NCBI GenBank assembly: GCA_947650285.1
Contig: CANTFL010001401.1
Coordinates: 310,001-374,000 of the forward strand
Origin: Hyaloperonospora brassicae
Lineage: Eukaryota; Oomycota; Peronosporomycetes; Peronosporales; Peronosporaceae
Direction of reading: 5' to 3'
Length of the DNA stretch: 64,000 nt
Shown piece after piece: positions 34,852 to 47,218 of the stretch. A program made the translations under genes and the position numbers. Below the pieces are notes generated by a model. The model was not told the origin of the DNA, searched no databases, and was given only the letters and a program-made list of their open reading frames with translations. Each line of letters begins with the position of its first letter. The stretch's first letter is position 1.

Positions 34852-35649
34852 CAATCTCCAAATTTAAACTGTATTTTCACATGATGATTTGCGGCAAAAA
34901 GCTGGGAAATGCCAATTGTTTGTGATATTTTGTGATATTTCTGCTGGGCGCACTGTCGCCTGTTTTCGCGCGCTTATCTTTATAAAGACACAAAAATAGA
35001 GATCTTGTTGGTCTCTAGTTTCTATATAAATTGTCCATTTTCGCGCTGACTTCAAGACAAATTTCGACTTTTTCTTTGGGTCCCTATTTCTGGCAAAAGC
35101 CATTTAGTGACGTTTTTATATCTTGATGATCCGCTTCGTATACAATGTTTACATATTGCGCTTTGGTCCATTGCAATTAGGTGTCTAGCCCTTAAAACGT
35201 GGTAGTAGGTGAAAGCTGACGCTTAATCTACTATGGCACCACGATCAGATCGCCTTGCTCTGTTGTTTGATGGACCCACAGCGCGAAGTGTCGTCTGTTG
35301 CGCGCCAATAATTGTCAGGCTAAACTGATTGGATCCTTCATGAGACCCTCCCGACTTCTGTTCACTATGCACCTCAGTAGGTATTCCACATGTAAACCTC
35401 TTGGATCACGCCCACATGCGCTGATCAAAAGAGCGGCAAGGGTCACGAAGATTATGAGCGGGTAGCAATCTTTGTATGCACCAACAACTCACACGTCATG
35501 CAATAAAGCGCGCTGGTATGCGACTAGCAACGCATGTTCTTGGATTAGCGTAAACTGACGACAAATAAACCTGTTTTCAAGTTTACATCTAGTAGAGCTG
35601 TATCAACTCGCGACTCCTGTCTCTTTAGCATAACGCCCCAACGAGCAAC
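34852..35649. other. Intergenic, possible transposon 3' flank
   Basis: No gene. A direct duplication of TGTGATATTT occurs at 34921-34940. Short self-complementary stretches are present around 35000-35020. The right border of the DDE element may lie here, but no inverted repeat partner was found. Confidence 0.4.
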
Positions 35650-36862
35650 CTACCTAAGTGCTTCTATACGCACCTTCACTTTACCGCGGGAATATCTCAT
35701 GGACTCTTTCTTCCGACTGGCAGCGAAACCGACAACGTCTTTTGGCCGTACGGTATCTACAGGGTACAGACAAGACCGACACAGAGACACGAGGATGACA
35801 ATATCGTCGCAAAAGAACGAACTTGATGCAATTCGGCATCCTGATGACAGACGCGGACAAGTCGTCAAAGGAGGATGTCAGGGAGATACCACACAAGCGA
35901 TCGCCACTACAGGTAGGCCACAGACCTGAGTCGATACTTGATGGCCAGCAAAGATAGCATGAGCACAAAGCATAACGTATGCATCGCTGAAGCCACGGAC
36001 TCGAGCAAGCAAGCAAACCATTCAGCGTGCGGGACGTACATCATCGGACAAGTGGCATAGTCATAGCTGAAGATGCGAGTATGGATAGCAAGTGAAGATG
36101 CTGAAAACGAGTCAGCGTGTTGCGTTTTCTTCGGTCGTTAAAAGTGTGCGTTCTGTGCATTATTCGGCCATCGTCCCCGACAACATCGAATTCGGCAAAA
36201 GCTCGTGCACAAGCTGCCACCGCTACGCCCGTCTACCATTTTCACTTCCAAAGGAGAATTACAGTGCTGTTAAGCTGCGAAACCGTAACAAGCGACGCCA
36301 AGATGTATCGACAGGTTCCATCAGCACCGCAAACTGCAGCGCAATTCCGTTTTCATGCAACGACGTCGTGTCATTCAGCGCACCAGTAGCGACCGTCATG
36401 ATGGAGAGGCAAGCCAGCCAAAAAGCAAGTGCTGCAACGACACATACAGCGTGACAGCTCGATGCAATGATTAAGTACCGGTTAATATCGAGCGGAAATC
36501 ATTTCTAATCGCTCGATAGCATAGCTAAATAGCTGTGCTGCATTTGTTCCTGACAGAGAGTCGCAGTCAATGCGATAGAACTCGGAGCGTCGTGGACGAG
36601 ACTGGACACGTCGTGAAAGGTCTGGTGCTGGTCGTGGTGCTCAGCGACCTTCCGGTCCAGAAAGAAATCCCCCGCGTGCGTCACGTGAATGTGCAGGAAG
36701 ACGGACGCGTTGCCTTTCAGCGCCTTCCGCACGCCGTTTGCAAGCTCAGAGTCGTTGGCAAAGTACGTCAGCGTCGAGCGCGAGGGACTGAGATCGACGT
36801 ATTGAGCAAATAATAGCCACTAATCAGACGTGAGCGACCCGAACATTTGACGTGCGTCATGT
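35650..36862 (-). pseudogene. CLPTM1-family membrane protein pseudogene
   Basis: Three conserved parts of CLPTM1 (cleft lip and palate transmembrane protein 1 family, multi-pass ER/plasma membrane protein) appear in order on the minus strand. First is the luminal domain piece SRSTLTYFANDSEL followed by GNASVFLHIHVTHAG and TFHDVSSLV (36800-36600). After a poorly conserved middle comes the membrane region WFACLLESVASAM then IKYRLRSVAYL (about 36030-35930). Last is the C-terminal block CDDIVILVSL followed by YPVDTVRPKDVVGF (about 35820-35720). Where the family has LPW, the copy has L-stop-W, and at least one frameshift follows. Most of the ~350-residue luminal domain is missing. It is therefore a truncated relic. 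A functional copy is expected elsewhere in the genome. Confidence 0.8.
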
Positions 36863-37384
36863 GATTACCGGTGCATTCCCCGGCCGCGTCTTATTGACGA
36901 CGACAGGACTAGTCGAGCGTCACATCCGACACTCGGCGTTGTCTCCACAGCGGGTCGAACCGTGTTGGGTCTGTCTAATAACGCCGAGTACATGCTTCGG
37001 TACACCTTCAGCGCGCAAAATATATTTAAATCCCTACCAATTAATTAGAATTATAATATCTATTTTATAAAAATTGTATATTATAATGGTTTACCCAATT
37101 GCCTCAATTGCAGCTTTATTCGTTTGTAAAGGTGTAAGCCAATGTGATTTTAGTACTAAAAGAAAACTGTTTTTTAATCTCCACATTTCTTAACGATTTG
37201 TTATCAATTAATATTATTTTATATTCATTTACGCATCCTCTCATGTATACTTATCATGTATATATCGCATACGCACGCGTCTTGATGGAACCACTACGAC
37301 GCGGTCCGTGTTAAGCCTCGTGGCTGTCAATCAGCCGCACTTAAGCAGCCGGAAACGAAGTAGTAGGAACCGAAGCAGCCGCTG
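36863..37384. other. Intergenic, partly AT-rich
   Basis: A sharp AT-rich stretch (about 37018-37265) separates the CLPTM1 relic from the next gene-like block. No reading frame, RNA or repeat is supported. Confidence 0.45.
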
Positions 37385-38120
37385 AAATAGCTCAACGCGC
37401 ACGAAAAGGGACTGCCGCTGCATGGAGAGACGAACAAAAGCGAAAGTACCGATGACGTCCGCGCTCATCTCCTGCAGTGAAATTGTAGAAAAGCGGTAGC
37501 AGCGCAGAGCTGAGGAAAAACACGGGCAAGAAACTTCCGTCCTGTATCAAAGTCGTGGCCGAGCAGCGCATGCGGGAGAAGCACAAGACAGCATAAGAGT
37601 TAGTTAACAGGTGGACAAGCGCGAGGAAGAAGTAGCTGCACAGTCTCAGGCTGACGCTCTAGCAGCGCCAACAAAGGACTCTGCCGTCGTCACGACGTCC
37701 ATCTCGTACGGCATTTGCTGCTGGACGACGGCCTTGACAAAGACAAGAAAGCGCCCTCGACGTATCGCGGACAGAGTGTGCGTGGTATTTAAAAGCTGCT
37801 CAAGAAGGCGGAGCGTAGCGCCCGGCGGCTGCAGGAGCTAAAAATGACGAAAGATGGAGCAGAGATGGTCGGGGAATAATTGGCTGGAAGGTGCTGTGCA
37901 ACAGACTGCAGGAAAGTGATCGTGGACGTTGTGAAACTACTGCTGGAGTAGCTGAAGACGTAGGAGAAGTTCAAGGCCAAGAGTTAGAAAGAGTGGTCGA
38001 TGCGTGTGGCGAAGGTCGACGTGTCGACGAGGAACGGCAGAAGAGGAATTTGTCGAAATGCATTGGGTCGCATGAAAGGCAGAGGCAGCGAAGTGTAGTG
38101 AATGAAGACGAAAAAGATTG
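37385..38120 (+). pseudogene. Remnant of a charged, coiled-coil-like protein gene
   Basis: GC-rich plus-strand sequence with several open pieces in different frames, all rich in Lys, Arg, Glu and Ala. They include AAAWRDEQKRKYR (about 37418-37450), VAEQRMREKHKTA (about 37557-37595), LLLDDGLDKDKKAPSTYRG (about 37715-37770), KLLKKAERSARRLQELK (about 37793-37845) and VIVDVVKLLLE (about 37918-37950). The composition suggests a helical or coiled-coil protein. Stops and shifts separate the pieces. I do not recognise the family. Its closeness to the CLPTM1 relic suggests that a block of ordinary genes was once here or was copied here. Confidence 0.45.
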
Positions 38121-38409
38121 AAAGTGGCCGCTACCTGTCCGGACAGTAGGGTGACTGACCTGAATGTGGGTCGTGTATTCTTGACATAGGCGCTCGTGTT
38201 GTTGTGTATGCGAGAGGTGGCGCGTTACGAATACTGGTAACAAGCGAAGTCAGTTTGCGAGTATGTGTCGGCAGCACTGAGTGAGCAGCTGCTGCAAAAG
38301 TGCGCGTCGTTTGGATAGACTGCTGGTACGGATTGAATAGATGTTACAATTGTTTTCTTTAGCGTTGAAGTGCAGATACGAGAAACGCCTCATCAAGAGC
38401 TAAAGACGA

Positions 38410-38711
38410 TCACATCATCGACAGCAAAGTTCTACAGGATGCTGCAGCCGCTACCGCTTTGGCTACTCTGGAGCCACGGGTTTGGACTGCCGTCCTTTTC
38501 GCCAAGAAATGGGTCTGCAGTACGCTCGCAGAACTCGGCGATTCTAAGAGCACAGAAACAAGTCGGTGAGTGAAAGAGCGGTGTCTCATCCAAGCTGCAA
38601 CACCCACTTTGTAGCCGCTTCGGACGTGGTGCAAGAGGCCTGAAGTGTCACGAGGTCCACCTCAAGCCGCGCGATCTCTTCCACGAGCTTCTTGGGAACT
38701 GCTTCCGACAT
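38410..38711 (-). pseudogene. Gene remnant with plausible intron, 78-codon product, strand uncertain
   Basis: On the minus strand an ATG at 38711 opens a helical, acidic N-terminus (MSEAVPKKLVEEIARLEVD). A donor GTGGGT and acceptor GCTCTTAG with an upstream CTCAC branch motif define an intron of about 60 nt. The second exon continues in frame to a stop at about 38410, giving 78 residues. However, the plus strand over the same bases is also open and also has plausible splice signals (GTGAGT donor, TTTGTAG acceptor). The minus reading is preferred because of its natural-looking start. No family was recognised, and the protein may be truncated. Confidence 0.35.
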
Positions 38712-39224
38712 GTTAAGGGGCGGTCTGACTTGTTTGTACGAGCTGCTGAAGGAGCAAATGGATATAGCTGCATTTTACGCTGCAAAAAAGGGTCTATGAA
38801 GTAATTTGTATGGAACTGTTTAGTAAATACGAGTGCGGTGGCGTGCTTGACAGCGCAAATGTTTCTCTGCATTAGGCATACGACTCGTGTCAAGGCAAAC
38901 TGCTGTGTCAACTTACGCGTTAAAGTTCCGATGGCGTGTACACATGTGTTGCTTAGCCTGCTCTCAAGAGCTGTCGACGCACATTTGAGTTCAAACCACT
39001 GTGCAAGGCATTCAACGTCATGTGGACATGCTCCTAGACATCACGTATTGGAACAGAATGGTGACAATACGGCCGCAAGATCCGTCCAGTGAGACGATGC
39101 TGCAGCTCCTTATTGAGGTATTTCGTCGACGATGATTTTCTTTGCATCATAACTCCGCGACAAGAAGATACAAGGAATAACGCTATGCAATTTGTATAAG
39201 TCGATGGGATTGTCGAGAGGGGTC
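38712..39224. other. Intergenic, no gene recognised
   Basis: Short overlapping frames on both strands (e.g. 38838-39092 + and 38911-38648 -), without domain or signal features. Confidence 0.4.
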
Positions 39225-39563
39225 TCAGATGGTGTCGCACCTGCAGCTCGTGTAACAGATGAAGGCTCTGTTCATAAATAGGTGCTTTGCAACATGCACG
39301 TACTTGATCAATGATGTGGTAAATACGGCTTCGCAGTAATTCGTTTTCTTCATCAATATCTCACGACTAAGGAACCTGCTCATGTGCCTATTTCGTACAC
39401 TTCTAAGCGTTGATGCATTCACATCACTGGCTAGTATATATGCAACGATCAGTGGTAGACTTGTATGTAAGAACGGTCGACAACTTTCCGCTACGAGAAG
39501 AGCTTCGTGAGATAGCCCCTTTTGAAACTTTGTAGCGGGACGATTGTGACCGCCTTCGTTCAT
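39225..39563 (-). pseudogene. Decayed secreted/effector-like ORF
   Basis: Minus-strand frame of 112 codons. Its internal stretch LPLIVAYILASDVNAS looks like the hydrophobic core and cleavage region of a signal peptide. It is followed by STLRSVRNRHMSRFLSREIL, the position where oomycete host-targeting effectors carry an RXLR-type motif (here only RFLS remains). A 35-residue stretch lies upstream of the hydrophobic core and is not signal-like, so the original start codon seems lost. The remaining C-terminal part is short, without a domain. Reading: relic of an RXLR-like secreted protein. Chance is possible but the layout is characteristic. Confidence 0.4.
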
Positions 39564-40147
39564 CTAGATATAGGTAAAGAAACAGATAGAATCGTTGGTC
39601 AAAAAAGGAATCCTCTGTCTGGTATCATTGTGCCGGTCCTCTAATTCCTTGTAATAGCCCTTGAACAACCTGATACCCACTTCTCGGTCAAAAACTCGGC
39701 TTTATCATCAACTTGACAACAATCCTTACGACCCTTTTAAGCACTTGTTGTGAGCATCTGACGGTCGCTAAACGTCATCAAGTCGGATATTTAGCGGAGC
39801 TGCAATGAAGAGCGTCCAAGAAATTTTGACATTAAAGAATACAACTGGCTAATCAAAGTTACAACTTCAACTCGAGATCCTGCTTCGATACGTAATGTAC
39901 AACTTAGTGCTTCCTTTTAACATGTCTATGCCTAGGCTTCATACTCTTTGTTCGAGATATTGATGAGGTCTGACAATTGTAGTTGGTCGTAAAGCCGTCT
40001 AAATGCAAGTATATATGTATATACATTATAGAGCTATATCACGTCGCTCTAAAACGTTGATTGCAAAAGCTTTTCAAGGTGCTCTAAACAGCACTCACCG
40101 ATTGCCATAAGGCACTATATTTCATTATATACACAAAAGGGCCTAAA
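39564..40147. other. AT-rich intergenic, nothing recognised
   Basis: No supported gene or RNA. The only local feature is a short TATATGTATATACAT-like palindromic stretch near 40011-40027. Confidence 0.4.
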
Positions 40148-40590
40148 ATGGCTTTGAAGGAGATCATACTTGTATTCTCCGCCTACTTTCTGTGGCCTCT
40201 AACCCAGATTGGCTGTTGCTTGATTGTTGCGTACACGGCATGGCATGCAATCAATGCTGATCGACTTACACCTCTTTCCATGACAATTTTCTGCTCAACA
40301 ATACTGTCCGGAATAAACGAAACGCAGGAAATCGTGGTTTTTATTTGCTGCCACAATTCAGTCGATTTTGCATTACTTACTTTTACACGACAGAATACAA
40401 GCCATGTATAACGTAATTTTCTAACACTGCTGATGATGTGCGGATACCGCAAACTAAACGACGCAAGCGCGTGCGTGCAAGCCGGTGTAAAGCCGAGATA
40501 CATCAACTATACAGTTGTACATGATCAGCTGTCTCAAACTTGGGCGCACGAATTTGTACACCATTCTTTTATTCGCCGCGCTTGATATCC
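40148..40590 (+). pseudogene. Possible decayed secreted-type ORF
   Basis: An 88-codon frame at 40148-40411 has a hydrophobic segment (IGCCLIVAYTAWHAINA) resembling a signal peptide core and cleavage site. About 20 bases further, a second open piece in another frame (40432-40587) reads like protein (DASACVQAGVKPRYINY). The opposite strand is also open (40506-40183), so coding strand and reality are uncertain. Confidence 0.2.
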
Positions 40591-43500
40591 CCCACACATT
40601 CTGTTATTGTGATGCAACGAGATCAGAACTACAGCTTTAGCAAAGTAACATCTATTTAACCGTAAGGCACAATAATGTCCATCGTATAAATTTGCTTCCT
40701 TGATTGTAGTGAATAAGATTGTAGTAGCATTTTCAAATACGATCCTACATAAGACTGATATTTGCATTATTTACATAAAGGCAAGTACACTTTGGAAAGA
40801 TTTGATTCACTCGGCGTCAACAACCTGGTGTCATTCTAATCTTACGTGCGAAGCAAGCGGAAGTCAGGACATTGCTAAATAATGTTATTGTAAGTGTTTC
40901 AAACGTCAGGTGTGTCGCCTAGCCCATCTTATTACGACAAGGGCGTTACATCAAGGTATGAGATCAAAACTTAATCGGGTCACGTAGAGTCGAAGAATAG
41001 AAGTGTGGTTCACAAGCTCTGAAATAAATTTTGTTGTTCATTTTCAACGTCTTAATTAATCTCGTGATAATTCGCGTCGACAATCCCGAGAGCTCTTCGG
41101 AATTCGTTTATGTATTATACTGCTGATCCGCTAGCAGAAGGTATTGCATATATATATCACGTTTCTATAACTTTAACGTAAACGAAATTAACCGAAACAT
41201 CTCTCGAGTGCGACCTGGAAGTAGCATAAGTGTGAGAAACAATTTCTCAACGAGATTGGTATTTACAGCAAAAAATGTAACATATCATGTTGCTCTTTCT
41301 CTTTGAGAAGTGATGCTCGCAAATAACTTGAATACAACGTGCAACTTTAGCAGAAGTGGTATACGTAATAATGGATGGCGAAGTATATGCATCACGTTCA
41401 AGGTACATCGCTGCTGGCGTGGCAGCGACTAGATTCAAATTTTTATAAAAATTTACATCGCGGTCTAAGATTGCTATGAAGTGCAGAGGCTCGTGATCTC
41501 GTGCGCTTGAAAAGTATACCTCGTAGTATAGACCGTTGATGAAATTATTAGCGTCAGCCCATATGATATATAATAGCGAGATACCATTTTTTCACCGCGC
41601 ATAGTGACAGAAATACTGGATGCGAGTGACACGATCATAGAGCAGATATCAAGCATAAAAGTACTAATTTATTTTCCTAACGGCCCATTTTACGTTCAGC
41701 AACCGTGCTTAAGTCCTGTTTAGGAGCATTTATATGATTTATAAGGCTCGGCAAACTGCTATATAAATGTAAAATTCATTATTTATGTACAATCAAATGC
41801 ATCGCTTACATATGGACAATGAGTATCTTGATTGTAATCCGTATAGAATCATTCTCTCATAGATTATCCGTTGTCTGGTCGAATTTTCCGATTCCTACCT
41901 GATGAAAATTTCTTTTTGCAAAAACATGTAAGAAATTGTTTTTTTTATTTTATACGTACATCTTAAGCTTTAGCAAATGACGAAATAAGCGTAAGTATAA
42001 TTGTATCTGCGCTTTATAACGTATACAGAATGATGAATTCCCACTATTGCGAATATAAGTATGCAGTTTGCTCGCTATGTCCCACGCAACGTCCGACGTC
42101 GGTGTTTGAGTGGAAAGGCGATGGATTCGGGACCGAAAGGTGTGTAAATCGAAACCTGTGCAGAAGCGGTATGATTACACATCACCGGACATTGGCTAAC
42201 AGATCCGAATACAGCGGATCGTATGCGTACCCTATATACCTTGAACTGATTTTCTTGATGGCCCATATCATTTATACATGTATTATTTCCGCACCTTGGT
42301 CGTATTCATGACCCTGTGCTCGCCTTGAGTCTATTCCAAATATACAAAATTTTCGACCTATTGCTAAGCGCGTTAGCAATCACTGATCGTCGCAGACAAT
42401 TTTCTGCTCTAGTATTCTCCCATGTATGTGAAACGATATATACATCAGTTTACAGACTGTGCCATGCTACATAAACCACGAAAATGGCATTCATGTGATA
42501 AGTCAGAATAAGTGGCGTTCATTCAATTGTACAAAGTTCCTCTCGAGGTGGGTAGGTGAAGAGAGCATCACCGACATCACCTCATTCTGTATATATATCA
42601 AATGGCTTTTGCTAGAACTGGCTTAATTGTAGTTATACATAATGGTTAAATTTAAATTTATAAGTTTGAGAGCTACCAAAATCAGACGTAAAATACATAA
42701 TATTAAAAACTAAAAGAAAACATATAATTAAATAGTACACAATATTAATCATAAGCTAATGTCGTGTACGAGACCAACGAATGTACGCTTCGCAAATGTT
42801 TACGAGATTACGAACGCATATGTGTTTTTTTTAATCGAATGAAAAGTCTTGTAGAAAATTGTAAGTACTTTTTGTCGACAAATACTTTGCTATTGATAAT
42901 GACTCATATATTTGAGCTTAAGTTACATATATTCAAAATCGATATAGTAAAGAACGGTTATTGTTATCGTTTCATCCTGATGCAAATAATACGAACATGT
43001 AAATGACCGTAGCAATTTGTTGGTAACGTTCTTTAAATAACCGACATATCAATGGTATAGTATGAACGTGTTGCATATATTGTTATCATGTACATATGAC
43101 GGAGTAAGACTGCGATGTAGCAAAACTCAGCATAGCCGGTACAAAGTTTGGACATGTAAATTGAATAAGAGGTGACAAGTCGTGTAAATGTTTGTCAACA
43201 TGCAAAGAAGAGCATACGACGATAGAGCGAAAAAAATATCGAAAGTATGTAACAATCGCAAACCATTTGGCTGCTACTGTATAATTAAGCTGGCGCCAAT
43301 CTGGACGCACCTGTCTGAAACCTGCGAAAAGTGCAATATGGCGATCTGTAGCGAAATTATATAGCAAAGATTCCTCTTAAAGCAACCTCTTAATCCTAAA
43401 TGTGATACATATGGCTGTGTGGGATATCGTATCGTGTAAGAATCTTATCTAAAACTATTCATAACCATCATCTTATTGTTACATGTCTATGGCACCAAAA

Positions 43501-43989
43501 ATGAAGTCGGTGATATTTATTTGTTTTTTTAAATGCTCTTCTATATATCGATATTTTTAAATTTATGTTACAGACAAATAGACGTTAATATTTATTAATT
43601 TTACTGCTTCATTCATGGACGGAGAACAAAAAATGCCATATTTAATCACGAAGATATAATATGCCTCAGATAATTGGAGAATATTATAAATGCTTCACGT
43701 CCTAGTATACTCAAGTGAATTAGGACAAAAAATGATCTAATGACGTTGTCGTTAGATTGAATGACATAAAGCTTCGACGAATACGCTTCAGGCACCATCG
43801 CACATTTCGTTCGTGAATCATGCCGGCAGACGAAGAAGTCTGTAGACATTTAAGTCATCAATAAAAACTTGATTTAAAGAATATTTAATGGATTCTATTG
43901 ATATAAGTAAGGGTAATATAGTTTTTAACCTGATCAGCAGAATGGGAAATGAGATCCCACAAGTAGAACAACATTACTAGCAACCGTAG
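40591..43989. other. AT-rich region, no supported gene
   Basis: Frames such as 42030-42311 (+, with several Cys residues near the start) and 43367-43086 (-) reach about 93 codons but lack domains, signal peptides or coding composition. No RNA gene or tandem array was noticed. Confidence 0.45.
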
Positions 43990-43997
43990 CCTCTACG

Positions 43998-44120
43998 ACA
44001 AAAGCAGAGGCAGCAGCAACAGCAGTAGCTTCATTTACACACACAAAACAACAGCACCCGCAGCACCTTCAACAACAACAACATCAGCGGTAGCAAAATC
44101 AGTAGCATCAACAAAAAAGC
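43998..44120 (+). repeat. Imperfect CAG/CAA trinucleotide repeat region
   Basis: About 120 bases dominated by CAG, CAA and CCA-type triplets (e.g. GAGGCAGCAGCAACAGCAG and CAACAACAACAACATCAGC). The complementary strand of the neighbourhood has an open frame of 95 codons (44322-44035) with a strongly hydrophobic run, LMLSILMLILLVLFFF. It most likely reflects the repeat and local composition rather than a gene. Confidence 0.7.
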
Positions 44121-47041
44121 AAAAAAAGAACAAAACCAAAAGTATTAACATTAATATTGACAACATAAGCACCAATTGACTGTATTTCGGCCGCGACCGA
44201 TGATATGAAGACGCGTTTACGTACTTATATCTCGCGTCTGCGCCTGTAACTGGTGGCTGCAAGCGCAGGACGCCCACGGCAGTCTTTTCCGCGGCTTCCC
44301 GAACTGGGCATTGGTTGGTCACGGCCGTAAATGAGCAAAACGAAAATGATTAATCATGTGTGGTTTTATGTGTGCCACATTAACCTGAGTATACTTTGAC
44401 GTATGAATATTTTTGTAATTAAATAAGGCATTTTTCACTTACCACTTATTTGGGCATTTGTTTCATTTTCCAATTATCATGGGGCATATTTATATTTTTA
44501 AATTTCTGGTTTTTTTAATTTGTGGTTAAATGGTGCATTTTTTTATTTTCCCTTAACGAAGAGATGTTGGTCCTCACACCATCCAGAAAATTTATGTGTC
44601 GCTGCTGGACGCGCGCAACATAAATTAGCAGGTTGCTAGACAAGGCATTCGTTGACCGCAATAGTAAAATGAGATCAGAAATGAATATAATGTCAGAGAC
44701 TACAATATGAAACTTAACCATAATTTATATTTCATTGACCTCCTCTTCATTACATTTTTTCGCACTAGAATAAACTTGTATAGAGTACGAGAGGTCGCGA
44801 GACACCTATTCACAATGTATAGTGTAGGTAGTTTGTACTGTGACAACGCAAGTGAATGGTGCCTCGTTTCACCTGGTTGGGCTTCGTAGTCCGTCCAATT
44901 ACCAATTTAATTTTATAAATAAGTATTGATTGATAAGAAGGGTGACAATTTTCAATCCACGCGTAAATTCTGAGTCCATGTGATTTATGCATCGATGTCT
45001 TATGATCAATAAATTAAACATTTCTTGGCGGACCTATTGTCAACGTAATAATGTTAGTCCTCAAAGATAAGTAACATGCTTCCGTTTCACGGTTCATAAA
45101 GCATGTTTGCTATGAGTTGTAGGCTAAAGTCATCCTCATTCTCCAGCAAGTACTTACAAGACAATATTGCGTATATACCGCCAAGCTGAGGTTGTTGCAT
45201 TCCAAAGACGTGGGTGCATCGACTCAAAGCCTAACAAATGGCATCTCCGAGTACAAGAAAGGCAAATTGGCTACTTGTATATTGTTCTTTGACTTGGACG
45301 ACGTATAAAGACTAGTTGTAGTATCGGCGAACAGATGAAAGTCAAATTAAACAGTTAAACTTGACTTACGAGCCAAACGTGAGGCCTTAGGCTCAAGCTG
45401 CACGACTCCTAGGCATAATGATGATATACATTATCGAATTTCGACTCCGAAAGGCATCGAAATCAAAAGAACTTTATTAAGCGATTGTCCCGATCTTTTA
45501 AAACAATACAGGGTGTGTATACTTTTCACGCTTACGATCAGTACATTATCCAACTTTCAAGTATCATTATGACCAAATCGTTAATGAACACACGTCGAAT
45601 GAGGTGTTGTACAGGGTCTTGCAAATGATCTCCTCATATTTGTTTTTCTGGGCCTTTAAATGTGACTGAATACGCTATAAAAACTTTTTTTGGTGGCGGA
45701 TGTAAAGAGTTTACCTTAGGCAAACTCACGTAGGTCGCAGGGTCCTAATTTTACAAAATGAGAGAATGTAGATGATGAAGTTTGTAGAGACCTCTTCTAT
45801 GTAAAGATCTATGAACTCAGTCTTTTGTGGACACAAATTGCAAAATAAAGTCGTGGTTAAATGACAGGGTATTTATATGTAATTACAATGAACTAAAAAC
45901 AGCATTTCGTGCCATAGTACGTTACAACAGTAACTGGTCAAGTGGGACCCTACCGCAATTCCATCTCTAATAATTCCGCAACAACGTGTCAACTGTCAAT
46001 AATAGATAGGGCAGCTAAAGCTGAGCGCCCTCGTTATAATATATCGTCATATGAATTGCATGCATCTAAACTCATGTGGCTATCAAATACATTCGATATA
46101 TGTTGCTACACCAAACAATAATATAGCCCTCATCACATAAATTACTCATTAAAATGACTAATATCGTATTGCCCAAAAACATAGATCTGTGTAGGCGGTC
46201 GAATAAACTAGATCGACGAGCAGTCAGTATAAGATTCCAGGCTCAAACGTTGAGCGCATATTCGACAATTATTGTGACTGTGCACCTTTCAACGAAACCA
46301 CTTATTTATTGACCGAACATGTAGCAGTAACATGTAACACGTAATTAGATAAGTACGATGAAGAATCCATAGTACAGTATTTAGACGCTATATTCGATTT
46401 TATCCCAGTCTACCATGGCTCAGAAGTAAAGACCCATGGAACAGCTGGAAGCATTGATCCGTGATAGTTCTTGCCATTTTTCATTATATAGTTCTTGAAT
46501 AAACGCCTATAAACTTATATGAGCGTTTAAACTTCTACAAAGGACAGCGATGGACTCGCTCGTGGCGCAATCTTCAAAATGATTGCTGGAAGCCTTAGTG
46601 TAGTTGCATACTACACTGCGGACCGAGATGCCGGCCGTGTTGAAGTACAAGCAACGCCCAAGATCCACCTTTATTTTAGTTTGTGTGACGGGAAAATGAG
46701 TGAATGCCTGGGAGCAAAAATGCATGATAAAGAAAAATGATTGCCTCGAATCAAATCATAATAGTTCTTATTTATCTGGAGAGGCGAACGTAAGGGACAT
46801 GAAAGTGGTAGAGCTGAAATAGTCAAAAGACACGATTTGTATGAGTCTTTAGCTAGTATTGACATTATCTAATAAGACATGTCCGAGAATAAAATGCCTA
46901 AGTGATTTACGGGTAAGTGCGGGCACTTGTAAATAGTACTTATTGAGCAAAAAAGTTATAATTTGAAACTAAATCATTTACCAACCCTCATTTAAAATTT
47001 ACAGATGTAGGATCCGCCCATTTGCATATCCAAGCAGATCA
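44121..47041. other. AT-rich region, no supported gene
   Basis: Several open pieces of about 60 codons (for example around 45125-45305 and 45402-45580, +) look protein-like but have no recognised family and fall within chance expectation. Frames 46725-46507 and 46865-46671 (-) are likewise unassigned. Confidence 0.4.
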
Positions 47042-47218
47042 ATGGCATTAAATAGTCCGTCTATCTACACCTATATTGGGGATGCATTAGGTTTTTCTGA
47101 AAACGAGCTGGTATCCATGGATTCTTCGATGGAAGTAGTGCTCGATGTAAAGGCTAGGATTGAGCGCTTCACGTCGAAGTCCCGGGTGGTGGTAAAGGCA
47201 AAGTATAATCAACTTTAA
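47042..47218 (+). pseudogene. Short protein-like ORF, 58 codons, possible gene fragment
   Basis: ATG at 47042 to TAA at 47216-47218. It reads as a helical, acidic/basic peptide (DALGFSENELVSMDSSMEV, then ARIERFTSKSR). It sits in an AT-rich region but is locally GC-richer than its surroundings. It may be a fragment of a decayed effector-type helical protein, but the family is not identified. Confidence 0.25.

Noticed and set aside
35650..36862. Functional CLPTM1 gene with introns
   Set aside because: An in-frame stop in a conserved block, a frameshift and the missing luminal domain cannot be explained by introns with normal splice sites.
44035..44322. Minus-strand membrane protein over the CAG/CAA repeat
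   Set aside because: The hydrophobic run arises from the repeat-adjacent composition; no family or flanking coding evidence.
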